Part shown: in pieces, positions 48,561 to 62,170 of the stretch | Position numbering within the stretch: the stretch's first letter is position 1 | Layout: each line of letters starts with the position of its first letter | Source of the DNA: Acanthosoma haemorrhoidale | Taxonomy: Eukaryota > Arthropoda > Insecta > Hemiptera > Acanthosomatidae | Assembly: GCA_930367205.1 (NCBI GenBank) | Contig: OV884013.1 | Span: forward strand, 89,343,333-89,407,332 | Direction of reading: 5' to 3' | Length of the DNA stretch: 64,000 bases | Notes under the pieces: generated by a model | Told to the model about the DNA's origin: nothing | The model's database searches: none | The model's input: the letters and a program-made list of their open reading frames with translations, nothing else | Made by a program: the position numbers and the translations under genes

Positions 48561-50755
48561 GTACGTGATTTAAGTCAAGAACTGCTGACCGCATTTTGAA
48601 AATTGTTATGTTCCTTGGTCTATCAGTTAATATACAGGCTATGCATGTTCACGCTAATTCTAGGGCTTGGGTAGTGGACTTAAACTTGAAGATGGGCGCA
48701 ATGAGAATAGTCTTATAGCATTAAAATTTACACGCAGGTGAAATCGCGGAAAAAAAGCTATTGCGTATTAAGAAAATTAATTTATAATTAAAATTCAGAG
48801 CTGTTAATATCTTCCCATGTTTATTTTTTTTTTTAATTTGGAAGCTACGCACAATACAGCTTCACACTGATGAATCAACTTACTTACGACTTACAGCCTT
48901 CGTACGAACCACGAATTGAGTGATTATATACATCTATCAAGTCATCGCTGAATTCTTTATTGGTACATCGCAACTTTCATCGCAGTATAATGGACGTGAT
49001 CCCGAGATGGAAAGATCTCAATAATTTAGCTCATAATGTATGTGTCCAAAAGAACGGAAATATCAGTTCGAAGTAAAAATACAAAATAAGTTTTGTCACT
49101 GTCACATCATACTTCGGAATGTATAATTCACACATGGTGTGACGGGTCTCTTAAAATATGTTTATTTTCAAAAAAACGCTGGTTAGCGAGTGATTTTAAA
49201 CGACAAAAGAGAATATTTTCATCGCGGAACCGGAAGGCAAGGATGATACTGTTATTACAGTACAAAGAAACGATGATGATCAACCAAAAATATATACAGG
49301 CCCATGGGTATTTTAAGACGCACTATAAGTTTAAGAATAGGCCGGTGAATAAGCGAGAGAGATTTTTATAAATAGTGGTAAAATATTTCTTCTGGATGAC
49401 TAACACAAGAGAGGGAATTTATCCCAAGCCTCCAATCCAAGTGTAGTCACTTTAAATAAAAATGTGAGTACCAAACAATATCCGACAGCTCTACAATAAT
49501 TTACACGGTTAGTTAAATGTCAAAAATGTAAAACGCCATTATTTCCATCAATCAATTTTGAATTCATAAAATTATGACAATTCCTATGTATGATAATTGC
49601 ATTTACATATGCATTAGCCTAGTTTTTAAATTTGCATTGACTTTTTAAAGAATAGGGTGTACTGTACAAGTAAAAACAAAAAATAAAATAAAATGAGAGT
49701 TGCCGATAGAGCTTTAGAACAGGGAATAGTAAATAATTTTCTCCGACACCAATCGCCCTCGATAAAAGCACTGCTCATCAAGAAATTAAGACAGCTTTGA
49801 TAAGCGTGAATGTGCTTCTGAAATCTTCTTGTTGATGAGGAGGTTCGAAAATAAAGGTTAGGGTAACACCCTCACTCACATTTGATAGCTACATACTATT
49901 TGTTCCATCCAATCGGAGTATTGGCTAAAATTAAATTTCCTGGTTAAGGGTTTCTGCGTTTTTGACCAGTGAACAGCTTGGCTATACATTTGTTCTCGTT
50001 CACCACATTCGCTATATTTCTGGTTATTTCGAACCTTCATCAATTTGAAGCTGATTTTTTACTGCTTCCAAATCCTTATCACTACAGAAAACAGTTATAC
50101 CATCTACAAATAAAATGTTTCAGGATGAGCACATCGTCGTGGGTACATGTGTGTTCGAACGTGACTGAATGTCGTGTACTTTCTAAGTAGATTCAAAAAC
50201 TTGTCACATACACCGATACTTACTCATGCATGTCCTGTTCTGCACTGGCAAATCCATCAGCTGTAAACTGCAGACAAAACTCTAACTGGCAACATCTCGA
50301 ATTCCCAAATTAATTTAGAATTGACAATGCGACCAATATCACAGCGGAAACCCGTGTTTACTTAGCTTTATCGGAAATCTTCTTCAACCAGACCAACCTA
50401 ACCAGTAGAGAATCAAACCGAGAATGTCTTTAATTTAACTTCATTTTTTATTATATTTTTTCTTATATTTCGTTCCTTTGTAAAATGGATACGCATTCGT
50501 CCAAATAGATAAGATATATAGCTTGATATTAGTACATATGCCGCGAGCTACATAATGTTCACAGTTTAGTAGTCTGGGGCTAGAATCTGGAGGCCAGTTT
50601 TTCTGGCGGTTCCAGTATAAAGAAGTGGTATGTCCATGTTGGACTACATTAGACAGTAGCCCCAAATAGAACCAAAAACAACTTGGTTCAGTGCTTGTAA
50701 AATAGTGTAAAAATAGTATAACCATCAACTGTGCCCCCCGCCCAAAAAAAAAAAA
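48561..50755. other. AT-rich non-coding stretch
   Basis: Nothing I can support. A 92-codon basic plus-strand frame at 49,093-49,371 has no recognisable features. Confidence 0.55.
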
Positions 50756-51020
50756 AAATGATTAGTTTAAAGTCGGCCTTGGCGTGTGGGCGGAGAGGGC
50801 GACGAAGAAGACCTAGAAGGCCCTGGGGAGATTATAAGGGTGCTTTTTCACGGTCCGCTCCTGCTGATCCTGTTAGTCCCGGGTCGATAGCGCTTACAGC
50901 CAGCTGAATAAATAACGAATAATTTCCATCTACCTGCTCACCACATCTCTCATTTCCATCATCGCCCTTCCTCCTTGGTACTTTTGTATAGGTTGGGCCA
51001 GGAGAGGCCTGCGGTCATGG
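50756..51020. repeat. GC-rich segment, probably an interspersed repeat
   Basis: Sharp rise in GC after an A-run, with no meaningful frame, ending in an AT-rich flank (GAATAAAAATTTAAAAAATG). GGTCGATAGCGCTTACAGCC could be a degenerate reverse B-box region. No second copy was found in the window. Confidence 0.3.
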
Positions 51021-54000
51021 ACAATGTATATAATTACTTAGCCTGAATAAAAATTTAAAAAATGACGGCTAACTGTTAGTCATTACCGAAATGAGTACAT
51101 TGCAGTAGGCAGGAGGGTAACGCAAAACGAATTTTTTTTCGATTCTAAGTGACACTTCAGCTCAAATCGAAGAGCGTCTGAACGGAAACTGAAATGTCTC
51201 GCATCAAATCTCGGCCATCACACGTCTCCGTTGAGACGACTCACTTCTTACACGACTTATTCATGTGACGTACATACACTAGAACGTTAAAAGGTTGCCA
51301 CCATTGATCGAGTACGTTTCATAGGTCTGTACCCGAATTTAGTAACATTCTTTCTAAATGTCGGGCCAATTGCCGTAACGTTTCGTTTGAAAGAGACTGG
51401 TGGTCGGGTCGGACTCGTGTGGATCCACTTGAAGAAAATAGGAAGACATTTCCTAAATGCATAGAGAAATATACCCGATCTCACACCACAAAAGACAATG
51501 GAAATTCACAAGAATTGTACATTCTTATGATAACATAATCAACAGAAAAAACAATAATTAGACATGCGGAAGGTTCGAAATACACACAGGCCACAACTAG
51601 CGCACTATTACGACTATAAACGAGCATTTACGACCTATCACTTAACGATTACCCCTCTATTAGTAATAAAGATTGCAACAGCTGATCAGTAAGGAGCATT
51701 GACCTGCCTGTAGGCTGAACTATATCGAAGGCGTGGAGCTGTTATTCGGCCAGGACACGCACATGGACAATGTGACATTCTACACGCATCGAATCCATTA
51801 TCAGGCTCAGCTTTTACAAATAGAAAATATATAACATTTATTTTTAAAGCACAGCTTGCATAGTATTTTGTTTGCCAAAGAATTTTCTTTAAACATCGAT
51901 CCAGTAGTATATATTTTCAGGACCCTGGCGGGAGAGCTTCTACTTTCAAAAGCTATTACAAAAATAGATAATACAAATCGCGTACTTAGGTAGTTCGAGA
52001 AGATTTCAAAAGTTTTTTTTAATATTAATATTTTTTTGGAAAGGCTGCTTTCAGTAAACAAGTCAGATGGACAAATCAAATGTTGTAGTAACATAATAGC
52101 TATAATGCTCAAGTGTTCAAGGACTTGCACGGAGTCCATTCAAGGATCTCTCGACGTTTGTTAACATCATTTTCTACTCTTTATTTATTTAGTTTCAAAA
52201 ATGCAATGTAGTTCATTATTCAACTAAAAAAAGAAGATTCTGTTAGGCAAAAAAAGACGATCTATGTCTGTACCTTTGAAAGAAGCCTCTCCCAACGAGG
52301 CCCTTAAATGAACTTCATCAAGTTTGAAACCTTGATAAATCGCTTCCGTGCCCTTGACTGTATTTTCACACCACTACATCCACTTCAAAGGTTCTCGTTG
52401 TTTAGGACTGTTTTCAACATAACACGATTCGCTCGATTAATAAATTGTATTTGATTTTTTGAATGCAATACAACGGAGTAATTTGAAAGTCTGAAAAAAT
52501 AGGATAGCCGGCTTCAAAATAAATCAGTTTTTGGTTTTATCAAACGGTTAAAGATTCACATGGACACACCCACTTTTAAAACTGGTCGTTCGCATACCGT
52601 TCGGAAATGGACATCCACTCCCTTTGACCATATGTGACAATAAAAGTAGGGAAAAAGAACCGACCTTCGCATTTTACTCAATGGAGTGTTGCGTAGCAAG
52701 GCCGAAACAACTAATTCAACTTTGACGTCTCCCGTCTACCGATTTATGAATAAAAATAAAATATTCAAATCCATGCCATTCATGTATATTTGCTGTCAAA
52801 ACCAGTATTTCACTCTAGCCGATGCATTAGTATATCTGCCACGTATGTATAATAAAAAAATTAGATACTTATCCCGTTTTTTTTTCTGTTTGTGTAACGC
52901 TTTTAATTTTATTGATATATAATCCTAGAGACACAGATTTTGAGAAGTTGTTTTTCCAGATTGGTTGTTCTTGTGCGATAGACGGCCGGTCCCGTTCTGC
53001 TCAATAGCTTGCCTTTCAATGAATTCAAGATCCAGTGGGATATTTCAATCCGAAAATGTACTATTATTCGTAATGTAAAAATGTTATTATTGATTAGTCA
53101 AACATGACACTGAGCTATAGATTCGTTAACATTAATTTTAACGTTTTTAAATACAATTTTTTGTTAGTTATTATATTTAATGCTGTTAAAAATTTTAGCC
53201 TAGAAGATACCTAAATAGGTGAAAAGTCGATGTTTGGAATGCACTATCATTATAAGTATACATATATTTGAGCGATATAAGGCCAATATTGTATAATTTC
53301 TTCAATGCCATCTTTGATCTAACGTTGTATCTGGAGTATTACCGCCTGCTGGGTTCAAAAATTAGATCCCGACATATTTTCACCTCGCTAACTAACCTAG
53401 GAGAAGTTTGTTTATTGGATCTCGTAAATTTGCCGTACTAAACTGTGATTGGACGGACGCCTCCACTCGTCGAACCGAGGAAATGCAATGATTGGATTCT
53501 AGCCCGTTTTGTATTTATTTATTTAGTCTAGATCCGCCCGCATCTCCAGCCCTCCATTCCATCTGTCCGGAGGGGGATTTGTAGCAGTATTGGCGTCCAT
53601 CTTCATCTCCCAGTCGTCTGTTAAACCGTTGAATACTTTATAGATAAATTGCAGCCAATTCAAATTGTCACGTGTGAATTGCTACTGTACAATTGGGGGG
53701 ATGAAACGGATAAAACTAAAAATACATTTTTTAACTTCTAGATCAATCGATCAGAGCCCTCCCCATTACTAGCTCACAACATCAAAGATCTCATCATAAA
53801 TATATTATTTTTTAACAAACTTTATTAATTATGAACTACTCTTGTCCATTCTCATCTTCAAGGGGTTTACTAGGCTGAGGATAGGCAGGATTCCCCGTGT
53901 CAGAAGTGCGCAATTTTGTGGATTCACTCACATTCAACCAGTCACTGGATACATGAAAATTTAAGGAAGTTCAGAGAAACAGAACTTAACGACTTGCAGC

Positions 54001-54430
54001 TTTCATTGATCGAATAAGCAACGAAAGTATTTGTATCGAAGGGATTTCAAAAGGAAACAATATATGAGACCACATTATCAGTTATCATCGTCCATTCGTT
54101 GAAGTGTAGGAAAGAGACAACTGTGAAGATTAAGCACGTGTTATAAAATTGGTTGAGTCATTCACCAATATACTAAATATGGTTAGACAGATGCACAAAG
54201 AAGTAGTCACATATATGATGTATGATGAAAAGATGTAAGAAATGTTTCAAGAGCAATTTTTCACAAATGTTAAAACCTTTGAATTACTTACTGTATAATG
54301 TTTCATTTGATAGGGGTAAAAATCAGAAATTTAACCTACATATCTTCTAAGCAATGGTTGAGTAAAGCAGTAAAGTTGAGCTTAAAAGTCAATAGAATCG
54401 GGATTTTTTATAATTAATTTTTATAAAAAA
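51021..54430. other. Non-coding stretch with one GC-richer segment
   Basis: No gene recognised. 51,160-51,480 has moderate GC, a small GTCTC-CGTT-GAGAC hairpin (about 51,222-51,239) and a 65-codon minus-strand frame without features. 53,390-53,680 is GC-richer and frame-poor, with a CACGTG E-box near 53,670; a regulatory role is possible but unproven. Confidence 0.45.
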
Positions 54431-54432
54431 TT

Positions 54433-54520
54433 AGAATATACTATTCGAATTTCAGATCGGATCATTTGTATGACTAATATTGCAGAACATACATAGACAT
54501 CTTCATTTCAATGTAAAGCC
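54433..54520 (+). repeat. Dispersed repeat pair, copy 1
   Basis: The ordered blocks GAATTTCAGAT, ATCATTT, ATAGACA and AATGTAAAGCC recur at 55,853-55,945 (AAATTTCAGAT, ATCATTT, ATAGACA, AAAGTAAAGCC) in the same orientation. Identity is moderate. Confidence 0.45.
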
Positions 54521-55850
54521 CGGCAAACATCACTACTCCAATGTATATAGAATAGATGAAAGTAATTAAAACAGTTAATATAGAAGGCCGATTGTGGGTA
54601 GCGCATTATAAATACAAAAATGTTGTCTGCCTACAGGTAATTTGTTTTCAACAAAAACTTTACCCACATTGGCACAGACACCAGGAGGAAATTGAATAAT
54701 TGAAACTTTAGTGAATAAAACAATTAGTTATTTTCGTCTAAATAATCTTAATAGTATGTGAATGGTTTCTGATAAAGGAAATAAAAAAAGTTTGTCGGGC
54801 ATGAACAGGGACTTTGAAGGGATGTGAATTCAGATGATTTGTAAAGTTTTTCATTTGATTTACATCATGTTCCTGCAAAAATTTACAATGCACAGTTGTA
54901 CTGATTCAACAAATTTTCTGGACACGAGTCAAGGCAACTACACGTAAATATCAAATGGCATAATAGCCAACAAAACAGAACAACTCTACAATTTTCATAA
55001 TGGGATTGCTGATCCACAACAAAAAATATTTTTTTGGCGGGGGGATTCCTATGCTCGAAGGGAGAGGTTTTACTTTAAGGATACTTGTCTTTCCTCTCTC
55101 TGCCTCTGAATGCAGCACGGTAAATGTAGCTAAAATGATCCGCTCTACCTTAAATTTTAAATGATTTATTGTAGGATTATGTAATACAACAAGTATTGAC
55201 TATATATCGCCCATTCGATAGTTGAACGATGTAACTGCCAATACCATACAATTTTCGATGAGGGACAAAAAAAGGAAGGTTACTAACTATCTCCAGCCTT
55301 TTTAACGAGATTACTTCTGGCGTATTCTAGGATAATCATCGTGAAGACTACGTTTCTTTTGATCATGTTGTTCAGGCAATTATGAAGTGTTTATATTAGT
55401 TTTACCAAATGTTACAGTTACATCTTTGTTCCCACCACTTTTTTGGTTCACTTCATAGAACCAACAGCGAGAATGAATGATCGCGGGACTCACGTGAGTT
55501 TATAAAAGACTTATCAGGCTTAGTGAAAAAGTTATTCTGAATTTTTGATTAGAAATATTTCATTTTATTTGTTTAACCATCCCATCTCACTGTGATATGT
55601 AAATCTCCGTTTCGACCAAAAAAAAATTATAAATAAAAGATTAAATAAAAAAAACCGCCGCATCATTGTTGAACGTTTGATTCTCAATAACTTTATTTTT
55701 TGGAAATCTTGGAAATCCATTTTGTATAACAGTCTTCAATTTGTTCAAATATGGCAAAATAAGAACTTTTAATGCTTCATAATTTCATCAGACATTGGAT
55801 TTGAGACATTAAAAGCAAGCGAAACTACTCAGCAAATTTCGAGGCGTAGT
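54521..55850. other. AT-rich non-coding stretch
   Basis: No gene, RNA or repeat I can support. Confidence 0.6.
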
Positions 55851-55852
55851 GG

Positions 55853-55945
55853 AATATAACTTTTAAATTTCAGATTAGTTGTATCATTTTTAAAACCGCT
55901 ATCGTAGAAGATATATCATATATAGACAGACTTTAAAGTAAAGCC
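55853..55945 (+). repeat. Dispersed repeat pair, copy 2
   Basis: Second member of the pair with 54,433-54,520; see the shared ordered blocks there. It probably belongs to a wider family of insect dispersed repeats. Confidence 0.45.
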
Positions 55946-56067
55946 TCTCCCAATCGAGCAGGGCAATAATTTTGCTGATACTGTCTACAAATGTAAAAAA
56001 ACAAAAACATATGAGTTAAATATAAACACAAAAGAATCATAACTCCCTGATCGATCATTCATTTACA

Positions 56068-56460
56068 GGAAGTATACCTTATTTGTTATTGTTGGTTAAT
56101 GGACAGTTAGCTACTTGTGGGTAGCAATGGAATGAGCGAATACGGCAGTACATTAGTTAGGTCCAAGCCTTGCCCATGTATAGCAGTATTGGTTGACAGG
56201 TAAGTGTGGGCAGGTACGTAGGCAGCGGCGCCCAGGCTACGCCACAGATTCGCTACGTCACCGACCCAGTTGCCTTCCCTCAGGCGACGTCACAGTCCCT
56301 TAGGGCTGACCCTGGGCCTCGGGACACTCTCGCTAGCGGGGCTGCTGAACCATTCAAGGGTCTTCTATCATTTTCTGCCTCCAATCTTCCGCAACAGTTG
56401 CTGGGTCCTAGGCATCTCTCTTTGGGCTTGTCTCTGTATAGCTTTATGTAAATATATCTA
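56068..56460 (+). other. GC-rich segment with a consensus splice donor
   Basis: GGTTGACAG|GTAAGT at 56,199/56,200 is a perfect plus-strand donor. A possible acceptor, TTCATTTACAG, ends at about 56,067, which would define an exon of about 132 bases. The 250 bases after the donor are GC-rich with CpG, including two GACGTCAC/TACGTCAC CRE-like words. That region is open in two plus frames and one minus frame, with no recognisable product. It could be a first exon and promoter region or a repeat. Confidence 0.3.
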
Positions 56461-59400
56461 CCTCTATATGATAGCATAAATTTTCGATCGAAAAAACAAG
56501 TCAATCCAAGGGTTAATGACTATGCAATTTTTTTTTTTTAAATAAGGGGAAGCCGTCTTTCGGCTGCTTGACTGTACGTTGTAAACTAGAGGTCGAAGAA
56601 ATCTTGCTATCGATTTGATATTTTAATGGTTTTAATTAAATTTCGAAATATGCTGATCAGTTTTTGTTTAACACACAATAACACAAAGTATGGAAAATAA
56701 AGAAGTCTAGTACGTTTCTCTGGAGCTATTTAATATTTAAAAGCTATGAGTTTTTCTCACGGTTAGACGATAACGCAAAAACACAATTCAGAGGTATTAA
56801 AAAGAATATAATTTTAAGGCACAAAAATATAAATCAGCTATTAAGTACTTAATAAATTATGCTATTTACATGTTTGAAAGGTTTATTTTGCTTTGTTTTT
56901 CAAAACCTGAACCTCTTTCTGTATGTTCTGGTATTCTCGAGTCCTTTGTTCAAGCTAGAATATTCCATTAAATATAGAGCTCTCATTAGATATTGAGAAT
57001 AAAAATACAGCTGTTTTCATTTAACACGATTAAGTGACTATTGTTGCGGTACCATTACGTGATTTGTATACATCTAAATATTTTTGTTTGAGTTGCACGT
57101 ATTATCCTATTGTGTACGGTCAACTTAAGACGACTTATCTAGCTGACCCCGGCAGTAGTTGCCTCTCAACTAGAAGAGAATAAGTGACGGCTCTCGGCCT
57201 TTTTTTTTTAAATATCCCGATTTTTTTCAGGCAATTTAATCGGTTCATCGCCATTTACGTCACCTTAGTGGCTGGCGTTGAATTTGCACTAGGTGCTATG
57301 GTCTACAATTGAGAAAACTGACGAACTTATGCCTTGCTACTATGTTCAACGTCCTTCTAGTGAGTAAACTTAATTTCATCTCTTTCAGATGAGTGTGAAA
57401 CATAAAGAGAATCGCTACTAACAGCACTAGTCTCATCAGTTAAGCCTGCGCAGGCTAATGACGAATTCACTTGTAACTTTAGACATTATACATAATTTGG
57501 CCTCGGACAATAATTATTTATTTTTCATCGCAATCTATTTTTTTTCATTAGGACTACTTAATGCGCATTTCGTTTTTTTGTTTCATAAAGATATTATTAA
57601 CTTTAATTTGTCCTCTTGAATGTAAAGAATAACATTTTTAAAAGTTAAAAGATTTTTTTATTAATTAAAAAATTGTCATATCACATAAACTTTTATTTAT
57701 TTACACTCTGTTGCAACTTACGTTTTGACCGGTGCGTAGTGAATTAAGCCTTCATTTTTTAAAGCTCTCACTGCCATCATAACTATTAATTAATTACTTA
57801 TTATTAAACAATCTATAATTTTGTTAGATAGGGTGTTAATTACTGATCTTAAGGTCCTAATTAAATTAAGAATATGAAATTTTTGTTACGGTTTTTATTC
57901 GCTGAAAAAGCAAATCTCAGTGACAACTAAAATGAAGTATTTTCGGACAAAACAACGTAATATTTGCAATCGTTTAACACAATTTTAGGAATCTACGCGG
58001 AAACCCATAAGTATATTTGGATTTAGTTCCTTTTATGAATACAATTTTATGACTCCGTCATCATCCCCTGAATGTATCCGCATAAAGGTCTAAATAAATG
58101 AACAAACATATTTGCGAGACTAACGAGAGCTAGTGTTTTTCCGAACCTGGCGGAATGGTTTACAATTATTCCACTGTATGTTTCACGTCAATCAACGAAT
58201 TCTAGAAAATCACTCGCCAATCGGCTTACATTCTACAATTTCCTCCATTAATTATTACTAAAAAAGGGTAGAGATACCTACATATTCGGAGTCTTAGCGA
58301 CCAAGTGAAATCCCAATCAAACCGAAAAACCCATTTAAAGTAAAAACCCGTAATTAGTTCTCGGACCTCCGAAATTTCACTTCTCCCAACCAATCCTTCG
58401 AAAGTGGTCAGGAACGTTTCCTGCTCTGAGGATCCGTCTCGGAACCATTAGCTGATGGTATACACCATTGTCGGATTTCTTTAATTGGACGGACCAGTGA
58501 AGCCCATTATTCAATCAAAGGACTCAATCGCTGACCGAATCAAAAAGTAAGATACATAATGGAGGTAAGGTAAATGCAGCTATGTAGTTGCTCAGGCAGC
58601 TTCGGTTGAGTTCGCGATTTTAAACAAATGACTTTTTCAAGTTACTAGGGCAATGCAAATATTACCAAAAGAGAAAAGGTTTTGACAGAGCCGAGACCAC
58701 TTCATCTCCTATGATGCACACTGTCAAATTTGACCTTCGTTAATAATCATACATCCAGTGGAATTACATCCTAGGATTTCATCCCAGGACTAAGATTTAT
58801 TAATCTAGGGAATATAATGTACAGGATGAATGACGTCATATAGTAATAAGCAATGTTTATTAAGTACACTTAATAGTTTGTAGAAATATACAAATTTTCA
58901 CGCAATAACGTCGATTATTGACCGGAAACGTTTGAGCCCCAATAAAATCTTGAGGGAGAGACAAATTTATGGAAACGTTATAGCACAACTCGTACATTCT
59001 TAATCAGGGTGGAAAAATCTTAAATTTGATAGACTAACTAAAATTATATATTTTCTAACATCTATTAATTATTAATTCTAAATATATTAATTGCTAAAAC
59101 TTGATAAAGTTTAATGGGGATATTTTTAATTTCTTCCTTATATGAATGGGACTTCCATGTAAGAATTCATATCTCTAGCGTAAACATGGGTCTCACAAAG
59201 AACAAGGCAGATAGACAAATACATGGGTGAAAAAAAAAAGTTTCTGATTTAAAAAAAAAAAACTGTACGAAACCCTCACTTTCCCACAGGATTTGAAATG
59301 TAATTGCGTAATTTTCGTAATATCTACTTTTTTCACGCTAATGATTTCATAACACTACTCGTCAGAAAAGTGACACTTTCCGCACTAGCTCCATGAAACT

Positions 59401-59920
59401 ATTTCATAATCTGCCCAAAAAATATTTATATATAAGGCTTTGGAAATTTGTTATTAGACAAATTCTCTACAGCCTTTTGCCCACTTGTCTAATATTGATT
59501 TGGTTTTAAAGGGCTAAGATCCTTTCCTTCTCCTCATTTTCAATAATAAAAGGGGTTCTCTAATAAAAAAAAAAAGTATTTGATTTTACGAAAAAATGAG
59601 AATAACCTATCAAAAGAGAAAATAAAATTCAGAGGCTTTACCGATGAACATTTTCCATTAGCCGCAGATAAATAAACTAGAATAGTAATTTATAGACTAG
59701 AAATAGAATACCTAATAGTTTAGATCAATTTTGATCGCTTTCTTTTCTCTTTTATCTTCGGAAGAACGAGGAATTTCGGCTATGGCCAACCACAAGATTA
59801 TACTCGTATTTCAACATTAGAATGCATTTAGTTATAGAGTAACACGAACTAAAACTAAGAAACGATTACTTACTGCAAACTCATAAAAAAAAAACTAAAT
59901 GAGGGAGGTGTTTTGTAATA
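56461..59920. other. Non-coding stretch
   Basis: No gene recognised. A pyrimidine-rich acceptor-like TTTTTTTCAG at 57,223-57,232 precedes a slightly GC-richer patch. 58,280-58,600 is GC-richer with no useful frame. Otherwise AT-rich. Confidence 0.5.
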
Positions 59921-59924
59921 GTAG

Positions 59925-59968
59925 TAATTTCGATCGAATAGTTTCAGTAAACTATTCGATCGAAATTA
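59925..59968. repeat. Perfect 20-bp inverted repeat with a 4-base loop
   Basis: The left arm TAATTTCGATCGAATAGTTT (59,925-59,944), loop CAGT and right arm AAACTATTCGATCGAAATTA (59,949-59,968) pair without mismatch. Each arm contains a CGATCG palindrome. A direct repeat of the type ATCCTACACT-TA follows at 59,968-60,012. Confidence 0.95.
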
Positions 59969-59969
59969 T

Positions 59970-61900
59970 CCTACACTATAACACATCCTATCCTACACTG
60001 TAAACTATCCTGCATAAATAATAATTAATTTAATGTTTGCAAGATTTTCATTCATACATATGCATACCTGGTTTCAAAGATACAAAACATATCTTTATTC
60101 TGTCCATTATTATTACTGTTTTAAATATGACATGTGCCTGTATTTTATGTGCGTATATTGTAAATACTATATGAATGAGAGAGTGAACCCAATATTGTAT
60201 AAATAGTACGAATAAAGAAAAACAAATGGAGTGAATTGTAGAGAATAATTATGTTAACAAAAAATTATGGCAACTAAAACATTCACTGGAAAGGACAAAG
60301 TACGTCCATTGTATGATATCTTTGTTATTTAAGCAGTAAATGCCCATGACCTTGAATTTTACAAGAGGTGATGGGAGGGAGGACCCTCCTAGAACTTTAG
60401 CCTGGGCCAAGACAACCAGGCTCATTTTTAACTAAATAATTTGTTTAATAATGTATGGACATTACTTATGAATAATTAATAAAAAAATGCATAGGAAAAA
60501 CAATACTACGCCATCGCAAATACCACTTGGGAAACTTCAAATATTTAAATCAATGTAAAAAAAAAAAATTAATCAGAACAAATTAATTTGTTTCCATAAC
60601 ATGAGATATAAAACTGAACTGTCATCAAGTTAAATTATGGTAGAATACAAACATAAAAACTGTAACAGCAATTATTGTTCCCCGTTAGATAATATACTGT
60701 ATAATTATAGTAAAATAGTTTTGGATTGATAACTAAACAAATAATTAAGAACAAAATACAGCTAATGTTTATGAATGAGTTTATTCCTGATGTATATAAA
60801 TTATTAAACAAATAAAGAAAAGATCACTAACCTTAAAATAAATTTCCTAAATCACACAAATGTATAATAGAACGTTTATCATTATACTTACACTTGACAT
60901 TGATGACCACAAAAAAATGTATTTTGGCTACTTTGATTTAAGGAGTGAAAATGAAATTCAATTATATAAATAAAAGACACAACAATTATATCATGGTGCT
61001 TTAATAATTTGATTTCTTCAGATTTAGATACAATTCGGCATATTTTAAAGTTATTACAATCAAATAAAATATATGAAATACAAGGAAATAAGATCAATTG
61101 GTTTATTAATTTTAATTTCACAAACTTTAGTATATATGAAAGAGAAAGAAAAATTTAACTAATTCTGCTCAATAATGCCTTAAATTACTCACAAAAATTC
61201 AACCTGGAATTCAAATTTTCATCTTAAAATGTCATTTACTTATAATATAGAATATATTGTTTTTATTGTATTTATGAGTAAGGAAGAAGAAATTAAAAAC
61301 TTGTAGAAGTCAAACAAATTTAAACAAGTTCAATTATAACCTGAAGTAGTTATTATTTAATAACGATTCACAAATCAATTGAACTTAAAATTTAAATTAA
61401 TAACCACGATTTTAAATATAAAAATATCAATATCTCCAAATTTGAGCTGGATAAAGCAACAGTTATTAAAGTTTTGGTATTAATCATTATACTGCTCAAT
61501 AAAAAATGATCATTCTTTAATTTGTGAGATTCACCCGGCAAAAAAAAAAACGTTACAGGTAAAACTAGGTTGTTCCCTACTCCTTGGTATAGTTATCACA
61601 ACTGATAAGACAAACTGTAATCATAACATAACCCCCTCTTTTAGTGATTACAAATATTCTCTGTAACTATACCCTATTATGAAAACTGTTAAAACATACG
61701 AAAATAACAGTAATTCAAGTCACTTGCCATTTTCGAGTTAATTTTTGCAAAGATTAGAAAACAGAAAAATATCACTGCACAAGGAGTAAAACCGCTGTAC
61801 AAACACCCGAAATAGATCAGAAAAATGATATACAATTGAATCATGAGACAATCCTTTATACAAAGTATTTTGCATTCAATGTTTTGCACATATAAATTAG
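59970..61900. other. Very AT-rich non-coding stretch
   Basis: No gene, RNA or repeat family recognised beyond homopolymers. Confidence 0.6.
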
Positions 61901-61908
61901 AAATAATG

Positions 61909-62170
61909 ACTTACCCCTATTTTCCAGGCATAATTTAATAACAATTCAAGCGGGAAACCTTAGGATCGCACAGGTAAGAATAATAGTAATATTTCTGAAC
62001 GTTGTTAATCCGAAATTCACGTTATAAAACCAAAATAAAACACGTAAAGCACACCGAAAGTGTTTACAAAACCACCACAATATAAGGACAGGCGAACTGA
62101 CAGATGTAAGCTCACATTACCAGTGACACCAACAGAACAGAACGAATACCCTGACTCCTGACGTTTAGAA
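61909..62170. other. Candidate exon region with splice signals on both strands
   Basis: Plus-strand reading: acceptor CCCCTATTTTCCAG, a 46-nt candidate exon (61,928-61,973) open in one frame only (HNLITIQAGNLRIAQ after one leading base), then donor CACAG|GTAAGA. Minus-strand reading: a moderate-GC leader from about 62,160 with an initiator-like TCAGTTCG, running through ATG CCT GGA AAA TAG to a GTAAGT donor (61,909-61,914), which would make it a 5' non-coding exon. The two are mutually exclusive; I cannot choose. Confidence 0.35.
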
